Source: Istiophorus platypterus (lineage: Eukaryota; Chordata; Actinopteri; Istiophoriformes; Istiophoridae). From it: 64,000 nt of DNA. Location: positions 7,257,911-7,321,910 of the forward strand of contig CM029121.1 in NCBI GenBank assembly GCA_016859345.1, in the 5' to 3' direction. The position numbers were made by a program, and so were the translations under genes. Positions 30,661 through 45,300 of this stretch are shown here, one piece after another. Below the pieces are notes generated by a model. The model made no database searches. It had not been told where the DNA came from and worked only from the letters and a program-made list of their open reading frames with translations. Within the stretch, counting starts at the first letter, position 1, and each line of letters opens with the position of its first letter.

Positions 30661-33600
30661 TAAAGGTAACAACATCTTTCCTTCATTGAGGAGGGCTCGG
30701 CTATGGAGTGTTTCTGAAAGAAAAAAGGCCTTGTGCCAATCGAAAAATGTTTTAATGCCATACATTAAGTCTTGACAGGCGCTGCATATTAGACTTGGGC
30801 GGCACTTTGGGTATTACTCCTTCAAATAGCTTTAAGAATGGGGAAGGAAAGGGCTATAATGTAGGCTGAGGTAAAAAAAAAAATGTGAGTTGAGAGGGAT
30901 ATGTGAAAAAAGAGAGAGAGGGAGTGCTAGAAGGAAGCAGGAAATGATAAAGGATGAGAGAGGGATGTGTAGGGAAAGAGGATTGAGGTGTGTATTCCAA
31001 AAAGCCTATCAGTGGTAACGCCAAGCCCTCTTCGGATGCCCCTCAGACAAAACAGACAAAACACCTGATAAGGTTGATTGTGAGAGACATTCCTTAGCTG
31101 AATGTATGTGTGCTGATGAGGGCACGTTGTGTGGTCAACAGCGTTCACACAACCGATACCAGAAATTCAAGTCCCCAGGGAGTTTGCAGCAGAATATCAC
31201 ACAGGTAAATAATAACAAACCTTATCATTGATACAGAAACTTCCAGTCCCCCTGTATGATTGCTACAGAAGATATAACTATAATTTTATTATGTGGCTTA
31301 GTTAACTATACATCAATGGACACGTTCAAATAACAAAAGCAGTACGATCCTCATTTGTGTTTCACACTCTAAACACATAAAGTTTACCTGAGAAAGTGCT
31401 GTATAGAATTTTTACTTATCATGACAGTAAGTATTGGGGAGATGTATAGTGTTGGGAAGTTAAAAAATCACTTAGTAATATATCACAATAATATGATTAC
31501 ATTTTTAGGTACAGGGTAATGTAAGGGATTTAATTTGAAATTCTGTCAATTCCCTGCAGTAATCATTAATGATTCTGATTCTGTTTACAGTCAATAATGC
31601 CCCCAATGCTCTGTTACTTCGGCCATTCGGGGGTTGGCTTGTTTGCTGTCATAACAGTAATTGGATGGGATTGGTCTGGGACACATTAACTTGGCACAGG
31701 AGGTGAGAGGAGGTTGGTCTCTACCAAAAGAGGAGAAATGCGACTTCTTGTAAAAAGAAATGTGCCTCCAGGGAGACAAAGTTGTCTTATTAATGTTTTA
31801 CATTTTTACTTAGTTTGCTTGCTTTTATGGGTGTGGAGGATCTGGAGTTTTTTAAAGGCACTTTGAGAAAGGCTGGATGAATAACTAAAATAACGTAATT
31901 TAATTTTTCAATAACTAATGTGTAATGCAAAATTATTAAAAACACCACTGAATTAGGAGTTTTTGTATTTGTAAAACAAAGCTGCCTGCCAAATGCATAA
32001 AAGGTCAAGCTATGTTAAGATCTGCAAATGCCACCGGCAATTTTATTTTATTTTTTTTGGAAGACATTGAATTCTTATAGGGTGGCCTCACTAATAAGGT
32101 CATAGGGTCCAAATACCATATTGCTGAAGATGAGAATGCACATATAAAAGGATAAAGGCTTAGATGCCAGGTATATATTCACATGAAATCAGTATCATGA
32201 AGTACACATATTTAACTGAGGTACAGCAGGACGTTAAGTCCAGGATTGTATTTAGTTTTGCATATAACATTTCTGTCATTGCAGATTTTGACAAGACTAA
32301 ATTCCTTTACAGCAGTTAATATTTCCAGTTACCTAATACTTGTTTTAGACATATCCTGACAGAAGAGTGCTTCAAGACTAAAGTGAGTGTGAAAAAAATG
32401 ATGTTGATATTTACCATGGCCCTGAGCGCAATGGAACCAGGAAGATGTTTCCAGACATCCTTGTTCTACTCTAGTTTCAAACGGCAGATATCAGGTAGGT
32501 CCAGTTTCTGATAACAATACTTGGCGCTCAGTGAACTTAAATGACAGTTTGTTCCCTTGGGCTTTTTGCATGAAAGTTGGAAATGCCAGTATATCCTCAG
32601 GTAATGCAAATTCAGAGGGTAATACATTTGTTACATGTGAGTGTTTCATGTTTCAACAACCTCTTGTGAGGACAGGGGTGGCTTCATTATTTCCATATCT
32701 CTTACTGTCACAGATGCCACCTTTCCAGGATCGATCTTATCTTGCACCTCATCTTTTGGAATCTTGCTTTTATCTTGTAGGCTTCAATGACTCCCTATAA
32801 CCCCTACTGGATCTATATACCGCATGGTCTACTGTGATGAAATGTAATATTGAAGTTATAAGAGGCAACCATGTTTTGACTGCCTTAAATGACACCATAC
32901 TGGGATAAGTGTAACTTTTTGAATTTGGAGAAGGATGCTGGTGTGAGTCAGACAAATAAATAGCTACTCTATCTAAGAGAACTGGGGACTATCTTTCTCA
33001 GTCTGTCTTTTCCTTCTTTGCACCTTGCTCTCCTGGAGAGCATGTATGTGTGTATGCATCTCTCTAGTGTCTATGAAGCCTTAAAGCGAACTGATGATGC
33101 ATCAGTATTGTCTTAATGCCCTGTGTCCAGTGCATGCGTGGAAAAAGGCCCCGGCCTGCTGTGACCACAAGAAGTATTAAGCAGATGGAGAAAATGAAAG
33201 AAAAATAAACCTCAAATTAACAGGAAGATATCTGAAGTCTGAAAATGAAACAAAGTGGTTTAAGAGGTCTCTCAGCCAGCTCAGTCCAACCGGCTTTGTT
33301 TGCATGAAGTATATAAAGTTCTCTCTCATTTTCTTCCTGTAGCTTGAGTTATGAGGTGCCACAATCACTTGCTGCATGCAGACAGCTGCCCTGGCAGAAT
33401 GTGACAAGTAAGACAGTGTATGCAGTGAGGCCTGCAGGACCTGCTGGAAGGAGATGGGGATCACTGGCCAAGATGACAGGAGTGCAGTGTTAATAAAGCA
33501 TAAGAATATGTTAAACACATAAAGGATTGTGTGAACAAACACATACACCGATCAACCCAACACACAAACTCACTCACACACACACACAAACACACTTGCA

Positions 33601-34735
33601 CACAGCTGGTCTGGAAATGCAAAAACTTCAACAAGCTGTTGGCTAGTTCTGTAGTCCTGTGCACTTTGACCATGAAAGACACAGATTAGAGGCAACTGTA
33701 TTACTGTTCCTGTCAACAGCACATTGTATTTGGTTTTCAGAAAAAGCCAATATGTTCAGTTTCTGATAGGCCTGTGGACTATCTCAATGAGAAGCATCAT
33801 GAAAACAGTGAGAGGAGTTTCACTGGATGTGCATATATCCATGATCAAAATGTTGCATTGGAAATAGTCCAATAGAAATACATTCACAGATTAAAGGGCT
33901 AAGCATATTCCTTGCAGCAAACTGTGCACCCTCACCTCTGCAGCTGTGTGTGCACTGACCAAAACACGTAATGTGTACATACAAGCATACTTGTTTTATT
34001 GTTGCCTCCCATTCAATTTGTCTTTAAAAATACTTAGGGCAGCTGGCTGTGTGTTCTTGAATGAGGCAGCGGAGGTAATGATCACAGCGCATGCATGTTG
34101 TGATGGTTCACATTTTGAGAGGTACGTGCTGGGTCTTTCAATTACCTAATTGCAAAGGTTTGTGGCTGCAAACCTCTTCTGCATACACCATTGCAACAGC
34201 CATGCAGAGGCTTTATTTGATCACAGCTCCCAGCAGGATTGGATGTATAGACAGTGCTAAGTACTCAGCTCAGCACTGATGCCCTATCACAGTATTTACA
34301 TAATTAATGAAAAAGAACCCATAAATTTTAGAAAAAAAAACTTGTATTATGTCACTAGAAACTTCTTTATGCTTAAGATTCTTCTTTAGCTACAGTCTGA
34401 TTAGACTCACTTTAAAAGGTAGATTATGGGTGGACATTAATTTCAATAATTTTAACTTGTGCAGTGGCAAAGTGTAAAATCCCAGCTGTGTGGAATACCC
34501 AAGATGGATACAGCATCTTTGCTTTTCTTTAAAAAAAAAATAAAGGGTCAAGCCATCACAAATATATTCTGCTGGTGATCATTTGCAGACAGCATTACAC
34601 ACAGACACACACACTTATATGGTAGCCAGTTTGAGTTAGGAATTTGGCTAGTCTGACATGCATTTTTGGAATGTGTGTTTTTTGATTAGTTTAACTTTTT
34701 AGCAAATGTGCTACTCTCACACATGTTGCAAGGCT
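30660..34735. other. Non-coding stretch, nothing recognised
   Basis: Unique AT-rich sequence with short purine-rich patches (about 30900-30990). No gene, RNA gene or transposon was recognised. Confidence 0.5.

Positions 34736-34820
<85 letters not shown>
34736..34820. repeat. (TG)n(TA)n compound microsatellite
   Basis: A TG run at 34736-34758 passes into a long TA run ending near 34819. Confidence 0.95.
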
Positions 34821-34822
<2 letters not shown>

Positions 34823-35531
34823 CTAGCGAGACACCAAGTGATGTATTTACCTACAAACAATAAATCTATATAATATACATTGTTTTCATGGAGAGGATTT
34901 CTTCATCAGTAGTAAAGAAAGCAAATCTTTACACACAGAAAGATAGTAAGACATATACATGTAGATAGGTAGATAGATGGACAGTGAGACAGACAGAAGA
35001 GAGATAGGAAGAGACAGAGAAAGCAAGGGAAAGTAAGAGGGGAAGGGGAGGGCGCTGTGCACAAAGGAGAAGCCTGGATTAAGTCATGAGTGGCAAGCGA
35101 CATAGGTTGGATTTTTAACGAGTGAGATCACATCCTTTTCCCTAAACAGAGGAGGAACTCATCCTCGGGTGGACAGGACGGCCGTGCTGAGCCCCGCTGC
35201 TGTCTCTCTGTCTCTGTGTATGTGCAACATACTGGACATCCATTACTGAGTTGAGACAGTGGCATGCGTCTCTGGCCCTGTACATAGGAGGCTCCACACA
35301 TGTCAGCAAGCTGAACACTGAGGGACACACAATCAGAAAATGTGTGTGTTTGGGTGATTCGGGGTGGGAAGAACTCTGTGTCCATGAATAGTATGTTTGT
35401 GGATATTCTGGGGTGTGCTTCAGCATACAGTGAGTGTTAGGAGATACTGCATAATGGGCCTTTGTTAGTATGTATGTAGATGTCTTCATACACATTGATA
35501 TATCATATGTGGGTTGTGTAACTGTGTTGAT

Positions 35532-35665
35532 GATAGATATAGATATAGATATAGATATAGATATAGATATAGATATAGATATATAGATATATAGATATAT
35601 AGATATATAGAGGGATGTATGTATAGATAGTTAGATATATAGATATATCGTTATAGATATAAATA
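35532..35665. repeat. (AGATAT)n and related tandem repeat
   Basis: About nine hexamers AGATAT (35535-35590) shift into an 8-bp AGATATAT register and then a decayed tail with GATAG and TTATAG variants. The pattern suggests slippage expansion with a register change. Confidence 0.93.
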
Positions 35666-35699
35666 TATGTGCATGGCAACCAAGATATGTGTATGATCA

Positions 35700-38600
35700 T
35701 GGCAAAGTAAACTTTTAAGGTGTTGAAAACGTTATGAAACTAAAACAAGTAAATTTAGGTTGAGGTTAGGTTAAGTGAAATGTTAATTTCTGATCTGTGA
35801 CCGAATGCAAACTCTCCTGTAGTCTCCTACATGTAACTCAGTATATCTATATAACCAACTGTCCCTCCAAAGTCCATAGCATCTTGCATTTATTTCAGCT
35901 TTATGCATGTCACCAAAACCTGAAGTGTTACTTTAGAAGTCAAATCTATTTTCTTCATTTTACTTGTGTATCTACAATGACCGTGTATTGGGCTCTGAGC
36001 ACTTCCAAAATGCTTGTGGCCAACACTCAATACTGAAGCTGCTGTTGCTGCTCTGCTAAAATGCTGCTTTCACTAAACAGTCCATGCGGACACTGAGTTT
36101 GTGCCTTGCAACATAAAGAGCAGTACTTGCACGGGATGTTGGCACTGGACTTAATTCATTAGGTGCCAAAATGCATAATTCTTTAAATTATTCTTACTAC
36201 ATAATGAAAGTCTTTGATCTGCTCTTCCTAGTCCATTAGGTCACTGCAGACACCTGTAACACCTGTATTTTCACTATTACTAAATAATCTAGTCATGCAA
36301 GATCTGCTCACACTGTCCTTCAGGAGATCCCAGCCATAATTAACATTGAACCAGGACCAATTAACGATGGCTATGATCTGTGGAACTGCAGAAAACACAG
36401 ACAGAACTACAACCTCCCTAAATTTGCACTCATTCATAGCTCAATCATTCATGGATAAAACATTCCCAACCTGACCATGTTTCAAAGTTAGGGTGCTGAG
36501 AGAAAGTCAGTGCTAAGAGGTTTACAGTCAGCAGTGGTTGTGCTTCTACTCGGGAATTTGAAAACTGCAGACATTTGAAAATGTCAGTGTGTAACATACT
36601 GTTGCAGAAAGTCTTTCCAGGAAAAAAGGAGCTCAGTGTGGTCAAGTCTCACTGTCTATAAATCTTGTTTCTTGAGGGATTTTTATCACAAGATCAGCCT
36701 AAAGGATGCAGACTTATTTTACAAGATTTATGTGACTAACATAGCCTTAGTTTTGTTATTAACAAAGGCACAAACGCAGAGGCACTGGAACACACCAGGA
36801 ATGCAGGTCTAATCTTGATCCCTATCACACATGTTAGTTACCTATCCATTTCAAGGTTATGAATCATGCTTATTGCATAAAAGAAGGAACACACACACAC
36901 AGCCGACATACTGCAGTTATTTGTCTTTCTCTTCCACCTTCAAATCTTTAGTAAAGAGATACAATATATGAAGCCACCCATGTTTCTCTTTCTTTCACAC
37001 TTGAATTCTTCCCTCCTTCCTTCACCCCACTTCCCATCCCTTACTAGACATGACCCTATGTGTAGACTGCAGGGTGGAGTAGTAAAAGTCTGGGCCTGGT
37101 GAGCTGAATGGAGATGGTGCACAGATGGAGGTGTGCCCCCTTACTGTATCAATGCTGCAAAGACAAAAATTAAAAGGACAGAGGAAGGAAGAGAGAGGAA
37201 GAGTTAAAGGACGAGATGGGGGGCTGAATCCAAAAGAGAAATAAAAACATTTGCAGCTTGTAATAGGAATTTTCCTCCCTCGTGGAAATATTTCCTTCAT
37301 GACTTTAGCTGAGTTATTCATCCCTCCCCCTCTCTTGCTCTCTCTTTCTTTCTCTCTATCCACCCCCATTCTATCCTCCCTCCGCCCCTTCATCACCCCT
37401 CTCCAGACTGGGCTTTCACTTTGGGGGGCCCTCAGCTTCCCTCTCGGCTGACCAGGGAGCTTTCAAGGTACCCTGATGGATGCTAATGCTGGACTCTTTC
37501 AGATCGTTTTACAGCCGGAGCCTTTGATCTGCCAGCAGGCCTCTCTCCACGGGCTGCCTGTCCTGAGAAAATGTAAATCCCCGCCTTACAGACACCTGTG
37601 AAAAAAATACAGCAGAAAGAGGGTCAGAAAAAGAAGTTACTCTGAAAAAAAGGGTAAGAATAGATACAGTATTGTGACATTTGGAAAAAGGGGACATAGT
37701 TTAGATTGCAGCGACAAAGAATGAGATGGAAATTGTACAGAAATAAGAGCGACTGGCAAAAAAGGGGACAGAACTGCAGAGAAAGGAATGGAGAAACTGA
37801 GACATGGTAACCGACAAAGACAGAAAAGAGGAATGGGTACCACAAAACAGAGAGACAGAAGGGACATGGATGGAGGAAAAAGAAAGAAAGGCTACAATGG
37901 CAAAAAAGAAGGAAAGTTCATCTAAAGACCCAGCATGGAAGACAGGAGGAGAATGGGTGGGAGAGAGAGCAAGATGGAAATAGTGGAGAAAAAATTGGTA
38001 AAAGCAGAGACAGATGGACAATTTGACTCGGGAAGAAAGAGAAAGAAAGACAGAAAGTGAGCCCAGACAGACATATGAGGCCTGCTGCGCAGCTCAAGGG
38101 CGGATCTGTCTGTACGGTTGAAAATTTAGGAAGGAAGAAGTGAAAAAGAAAGTATGTGAAGGGGACTCCAGTCAGCAAAGACTGGTGACAGCAGTGAAAG
38201 AGGCCTCCCTCACCAGTGGCAGCAGGCAGCGCTCTGAATAGTGGGGCTGCTGCTAGACAGCTGGGTGCAGCTGATGGGGGGACAGGCTCTGTGGAAGAGC
38301 GCTTGTCTTCCTGCAGCCAGCTGCTGTGTCCAGAGGCCCGCAGTGACAGCACAAGGCTCAGAATTGATTGCCAGAGCTGGCAGTTCAATGGGGTGGATGG
38401 AGTGCAGTGAGGTTGACTTCTCTGAAGTAGTGCGCACTGTACAGCAGCAACAGAGCACAGCTGGCACTCACTGTATCCTCTTCCAAGAAAAAAAAATAGA
38501 GGAGGGAAGAGAAGAGAGATTACTATTATTGTGATCCTCCCTCTCTCCCCCTACTTTCTTTCATTCTGTCTTTCTTTCCTCTCTTTCTTCTGTTGCTCCA

Positions 38601-41600
38601 GCCACTTGCTATCATTTCTCTTCTTCTCTTCCCCCAGAGAATGGTGGAGGAAATGGCTGTCTTGCAGAGGAGATAAACTGCACCAAGAAGTGCTCTGAAA
38701 CAACAAAGCTTCTGTAAGTCTTGGTATATGAATAGCTTGCAGGTACAGAGCCGAACACGGAGACATGAGGTTGCTTTGTATAGCCGGAGCTCTTCCTGTG
38801 TGAGGCGCAGACGCTGCGCCTGTTAACCCTTTGCTCTGTATTTGAGACTGACATGTATAAAAGAACTCTTGTGAGGCAAGTCTGGCTCTAGACCTAATTC
38901 ACTTTATGTATTTTATTACTTTATTAGATTCAGAGGGACAAGCGAGAGGGAAAAATTATGTACAGTATGTTTCTGAAAATAAATAATTCCGTGAGGCACA
39001 TCAAAGCTTCCTTCAGGCCTATGGTCAAATACAATATATAACCGCGGGCATGATCAGAGCTCTGCCTCTTCTCTGATCAACACTTACGTTTCCTTATGTT
39101 TTCGCATACTCCTTCATACTCTCATCCGCAGACCCTGCTGCTCTCCATCTCCCTCAACCTTCCTGTTGTCCTATCAAAACAGGAATGATGTCATTCTCAT
39201 TATAGCTCCGGATGGGAACAAAACCAAGCCCAAAGTCCACAGTAGCAGCAGCATCCTTCTGTCTGCATGTCTGTTCCTTGTCAGTCTGTATGTCTGTCTG
39301 ATCAGGGCACATCCGGCCATCCTGACTCCCCTGCAACTCCCCCAGGCCTCTGTGTCAGGAGGAAGGAAGGAAGGAAGGCCCTGCGGTCACACAGGAGGGA
39401 GGGTTTGGAGAAAGGGAGGGAGGAAGTGTGAAAGGGTGTCTTAGCTGGAGCTGATCCACTCCATTGGAGCCTCTCACTATAGAAGGGCTGTTTGGACAGG
39501 GACAAGGCCAAGCACAAGTGTGTGTGTTTGTGTGTATGTGTGCATCTATGGCTGCGCACCAAGATTATCACAGGGAGGGACAGAGAATTGCATTCTGTTG
39601 TATTTATTATTGGCTCCACTGAGAATATTCAGCATATAATCCCATAACTGTCCCATAAACTAGTTGGGGACATTTGATTGCGTGTGTGTGGTGTGTGACT
39701 CAGTGCTTCTGTGAGTTCACTGTTCATCAGAGAGTGACAGCTTACCTCAGTGGAAATTCAACTGAGTCATCATGTTCAGTGACTGTGCTGAACATGGAGG
39801 CTTTAACACCTCTTTCTTTACAACAGACCTATAAGCGCACAGGCACATACACATTGACACATACAAACGCTTATACCTAGACTGCTTTAAATAATTTGGG
39901 GGGGGGGACTTTTGTGACTGGTTCTCATTTGCAAAAACAGTAGCGTATCTATGCAACGTGTCAATGACACAGAGAATCAGATTTGCTTAGTAGGCTGATT
40001 TTCAAACCTGCATTTGACAAGTGCTGATGTCATCTTCGATCTGAAATATATGAGATTTCTGCCAAAGGAAAATCAAAGTGTAAAAGAGGTGGAGGAAGAC
40101 AGCGAATGCTATTGCCAACAACTGATCTCTCTCTCTCTCTTTCGGCTTTGTCGCTGGAGAGCCGGGAGGAATTAAGTGCATTGGAGACTGAGTTGGAAAA
40201 AGACATTTCCTGGTGTGAGCAGAGGGGTGGTTGGGAGGAAGAATGCCAGGCACAGAGGCAAGGAGACGTAGCCACTGTCCCCCGCTCAGCTTCCCCACTG
40301 CTGCAGGTGCTGTGTCCGCTAAAACAGACTGGTGTTACTGGTTTGATCCCTGGAAGTAAAGCGAAGGTATGAGCTGGATGCAGCCCAGTAATTGAGGAAT
40401 TGCTGGCAGCTACGCTTGAAGAACGCTGTTGAAGAGCCTTCGGGCAAAGTATTCAACTGATTTGTGGCTCAGTCTGTGATTTAACCTTGTTAGGGAAGTG
40501 CATTTGTTGTTGGTAGTACATTAGTATCACAAGTTAATAACCAACATTATATAGTATGTTAATCTGCCTTCCAAAGGTGTTAGTGGAAGGGAAAATCCAG
40601 TTAGCGGAAGCCTGGCGTCTGCAGCTGATCGCATGAGCCTACATAATTATGGCACCAAAGAATACAATATAATATAACTGTTTTCAAGCTGCAATGAAAA
40701 TTTATGACACCTTGAGTGCGTGTGCAGTGCATCAGAGTGAAAGAGAAAAACAGAGACACCGAGGCAACATTCTTTCCCTATGTTTAAAAAAGCTGCTCCA
40801 CTATTGTCTGCCAGTTACAGTTAAAAGTTAAACCAAAAATCAACACATAACTTCCTGTACAGGGTCATTATTGTTTTATTTGATTTATAATTTCTATCAG
40901 TTATTTTTTCTGTGTATTCAGCTGATAAGACTTACAGTCAGGTTTTGAAAAGGCACACCCTTGCCTGCTCTTGTTCAGCTACTAAAAATAAGCGGTGAAG
41001 TAATGTGAAAAACACTGCTCTATTTACATTCTGGTAAGTTACAGCCTCTACACTGCCTGCCTGCAGTGTTGAATCTGGGCTAAATGACTGAGGGGGAAAT
41101 TTCACTGCTTTTTTCTCTGGCCAAGGGACAAGGACAAACGGTGAGAAAGGGTAGATAGAGAGAAAAATGAAGACCTGAAGAAAAAAAGAGAGGACAAAGA
41201 CAGGGGGAAATCAAAGATGCCTCCTTAGAGAATATTGTACTCAAAAGATAAAAGCAGAAAAAAAAACAAATGATGGACATAAAAGGGTGAAAAAAAGAAG
41301 AAGAAGTGAGAAGAAATTCCCGTGACCGACAGCTGTCACCGACATCAGACTAGTGAGTGTGTTTGTGTGTATGCACTGTGACATCCCATTCCTTCCTAAC
41401 AGTCGAAGGGAGGTAGGGGACAGAGATAACAGACATGGCAGGGCGGATAGCGGATGCAAATCTCTCCGGCTGAATTTATGAATGATTGGGATCAGATGGG
41501 CACGTGGACGGATGTGTGTGTCCTGCTCAGACCATATCTGCCATCACAAATCCCCTCTGACAACACTGGTGTCCTCAAACAGGGAGAGCGAGAGGAGTGG

Positions 41601-42650
41601 AGAGATGATACCAAATTCCAGGAGATTCCGTAGTCACAAAATACACACTCACTCTTCTCAGCTGTTATGTTTTTATTGTTTTTTTGCTGGATCGCACTGC
41701 AGTGCTCCTTGGAGTTATACAACTTCAGTGTAACTTATAGACTGATCTGAGCTGCTGTGGTAATATCTTTTATAAATCTAATTTATTCAATGATTGATCA
41801 AACAGTTTTGATATTTACAACCTGACATCTAGAGCAAACAGTGCACTGTTTGTAATCAAAGATTTATTTTAGTGAGTGTTGCCTTGACATCCTGCCTTGT
41901 TGTACTATCAATGATGTATCAGATGTCAGAGGGATACTCATTACCTAGATGATACAGATGTCGTCGTAATCTACTTACAATCTAGATAATAATTACCACT
42001 GAGTGACATGAGATTTGTTAAGATGTCGCTTATAGGGTCCTGTAATTTGTTCCTGTCATAGTTATGTGAGCCCCTACAAAGTTCAGATTTCAGATTCTAA
42101 AAATGCTTAATAGCAAAACACTTATTTTCACAAAACATTTCCTGTGATGTGCTCCTAAGAAAAGGGCCTTGATTACTGTAAATTACAAAGCTTGGGCTCT
42201 TTTTGCAGCAGCACACACAATAACTTTGGATGCACTGGGATATAAACACCAGTGATCTGTTTGAACTAATCTGTTTCTGGGAATTTTGCAGCTATTTTTT
42301 GACTACAGATTTTCTAATCTGGAGTCTAAAAGAAAGACAATGTGTGACCACAAAACAGGAGTGGCAAAACAGGAGACCATTTCCATGTAGCTTGAATATC
42401 TCCAACAATCTCCTTTTAAGCTGGAAACAATTTAGAAGGTCTTGGGTGAGTAAAATAATCATGTAACACAGCCTTGATTAAGCCACTTAGGGAGTGATGG
42501 AGGGCAAAGTGGCTCGATACGCATAACTAGTCTGAATTCTATGCACATAAAGTGGCCAATTTTATTTCATTCCACTGTTTCCACTTTATATATCACCCCT
42601 CTGATATTTTAAAACAATTCAGCGTGATAGTAGGCATGGTATTCACTAGC
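35700..42650. other. Non-coding stretch with strand-biased tracts
   Basis: No gene recognised. It contains polypyrimidine segments (37321-37390 and 38535-38640), the purine-rich tract 37590-38170, a (GGAA)5 patch at about 39358-39378 and scattered GT-rich patches near 39518-39545. The part at 38180-38460 is GC-richer and unique, but has no convincing coding frame. Confidence 0.5.
37590..38170 (+). other. Long purine-rich tract on the plus strand
   Basis: For nearly 600 bp the plus strand is dominated by A and G (runs such as GAAAGAGGG, GGAAAAAGAAAGAAAGG and AAAGAGAAAGAAAGAC) with few pyrimidines. It is not one simple repeat. It could be old decayed GA/GAAA repeat sequence. Confidence 0.6.
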
Positions 42651-45300
42651 GAGGCTAAGCAACACCCACCCAGCTGATGACGAAACAGAGCATGGATTCA
42701 ATCACGTATTTTGCCACAGCTCAACCTTCCCTCACCTCCCAAACCTCTGATGAGGAAAAAGAAGAAGGAGGAGCTTATTTGCATCTTATCTGCAGGAAAT
42801 AGCATTAGCCAAAATTGTACTCTTGGGTCGGGGCTTGAAAGGGATGGCATGGCTGTGGCCATCATTAGCCCTGTCCCCCGACGTGCGGCCTGCCTCTGAT
42901 CCGCAGCCAGGGCTGGGCAGGAAGGCAGAAGGTGGGCAGTAGAGGGTCGGCAGCCCTGGGTGGGCTCCACCAGTTGGGCCTCGCTAATGGGCCGGCAACC
43001 ATCAGCCTGGTATGTCGGTATGCAGGCCACCACTGCTCGTGCCGACATCAGGGGATTTTAAATCGGCTGGAGCAGACAATTGTGAAACAAGAGTGGCCAC
43101 CCTGCTCACCTCACCACACTCACTGCCACTATCACTGACCATCCACTTCTCATCTTCCCATCTCTGACTGAAGTGAAGCCAACAGAGCATAAACTGCAGT
43201 GAGTTAGTTCTGCTTGGACTGGTCTAATCTCTGTGCTTTTTGTGTCAATGTTTCCATGTTTCCTCCTTCTCAGAGGGAGCAAAACAGACTTTCTCAGCTC
43301 ACTCACATCCCACAATGCCCTGCACTGCTACCAATGAGAACGCAGCCTTTTCCCAGCAGTTTCCACAATGACAGCTATTTTTCCCATGCTCTCCTTTCAG
43401 ACAACCTATTTGGGGCATTGAGGCTATCAAACCAGCTGAGAATGAAAAAAAATAACTCTTTGAGGAGTCAAGAAACAAAAAAAAAAGAATCGATTCAATA
43501 GACCAAACTCAGTTTAACACAATTGTTTCTAATTGTGCTCATGTCTTTGTATCAGTCTTAAAAAAGGATTTTTCAAGCAACTTTCTCCCAGCACAACTCT
43601 CTCCATTTCTGTTACTATATTATGAAGTGTTACTTGATGTTTCCTGTGCTTTCAGAAACAATGAGCTGATCTAAAAGCTGAGCACTATTTAAAGCTCCTT
43701 TTGTGACCAATTTTTGGGGGGGGCGAATGGCTCGTCAGGCCCTGAGGCAAACATACAACCCGCGATTAAGGAGAGCCGTGCCAAAGAGAGAAGAATCCCC
43801 TTTGCTTCCAGTATTTTACAACACAAGACTCCACTAGTAACACAGCTCTAGGGCAGGGGGCAGCATCACAGCCACAACAGAGAGCTGAAGAGAAAACTGC
43901 TGAAGTCACAGTGTCAAGTGTCAACTGATGGGACGCTCAAGTGTCCCGTATTGTATTGTAAAAATGTTGTGATGTACAGTGAAGCACAGGGACCTCAACA
44001 AAAACAGGAAGCCGAGGAAATGTACAGTATATTCTATATGAGCTCTTTGATACTATAACAAGAGGTTCTCACAACGAGATGAAAGGCTGTGACACCATAA
44101 GGCAGCGTACTGGCTGGCTTATCAGAAGACTACTATTAATACCAGTGAGACTTTGTCCCCCTGTCCCCTGAGGGAGAAAGATGGAGGAAGTCATTGATTC
44201 TTCCCACCATAATCTCTGGGAAGGACAGACCTTGCCTTTTCCCTTTTGGGTGACGAGGGTTATTATTCTAAAATTTTGAAAGGGCCCACACAAGGTCTAT
44301 TTCTGTGTCTCTGTGATGGCGAGGCATTCGAGAGTCAGAATCTGATTCAACTGTAGCACCGACAAACAGTCGTCATTGCAGCTCCCTCCCCCAGGACTGG
44401 GTCCTGATCTCGGGAATATTTTATTCATTTTAACCTCTGTTGATCTGCCTAAACACATTTTGTCCTTTCAAGAGAAATAGCAGCATTGGTTGTTTCTGCG
44501 AACGCCAATTACCGGTGATTACCTAACAAGGACCTCTAGTGGTCATGTTAGCATACAAGTTGAACTAACAGCCTTTACAGAAAAGAGGACATTTTAGCAA
44601 TTACAAGATATGTAATTTGTTACTTAAAGTTTTAAGATGATTTGCCAAACTTGTTGTCGATTGGTGATATTACTGATATGTACATGATTTTTTGGGGGTC
44701 ATCGCCACAATTTTGGAAGTTATTCCATATGCTTGACTTTTCCCATATCGTGCTAGTCCTAGCGTAGTCCTAACCTGTAAGTCCATCATATGATAACCTG
44801 GCATGGTGACTTACAAAACTATCACTTAGACTGAATGTTCTCACCTGAGAATAAATAATAATAATAATTAAGGCTGAAGCATGATGATGGGGGCAGGGGT
44901 GTTCGCAACTTTGAATTCGCACAACCTAGCGGAGACTGCAAGTTTGAACTTATTTAAACGTTTTCTGAACTATTTGACACCAAGTCAATGGAGGCGATGG
45001 TGTGGCTGTATTCTGTTGAAATGGATGACCAAAATTCAAGTGTAGACTTTACAAACAAAAAGTTTGATGTTATGCTGCAAATACTAGTTTTTCATGTTTA
45101 TTTATATATCATTTATAATAATACAGCTTAGTAGTAGAGGTTCAAATTTGGTCAATGTAGTGATACTGCACAGAATTAATCTAACTGAAAATCATCTTGC
45201 TGTAGGATCACATCAGCCGCGATGCACGTAAACATGTTGATGTTCTGATCCATAAGTACTCAGTGCCCAGTTCTCATGGATCAGACCACATCCATATATA
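42650..45300. other. Non-coding stretch, partly GC-rich
   Basis: 42820-43080 is GC-richer than its surroundings, with several CpGs (CCCCCGACGTGCGGCC and GGCCGGCAACC), and may be a regulatory island. I see no coding exon. A weak CTCF-like motif at 44528 is listed separately. Confidence 0.4.
44528..44542 (-). promoter_or_regulatory. Weak CTCF-like motif, minus strand
   Basis: The plus-strand 15-mer AAGGACCTCTAGTGG matches the reverse CTCF consensus at 12 of 15 positions, with CYCTAGTGG intact but the GCC core damaged. This is a low-confidence motif match only. Confidence 0.2.

Noticed and set aside
39358..39378. (GGAA)5 as an ETS-factor microsatellite
   Set aside because: Too short to call as a regulatory element without binding data.
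40335..40365. tRNA B-box-like GGTTTGATCCCTGG
   Set aside because: No matching A box or cloverleaf stems upstream.
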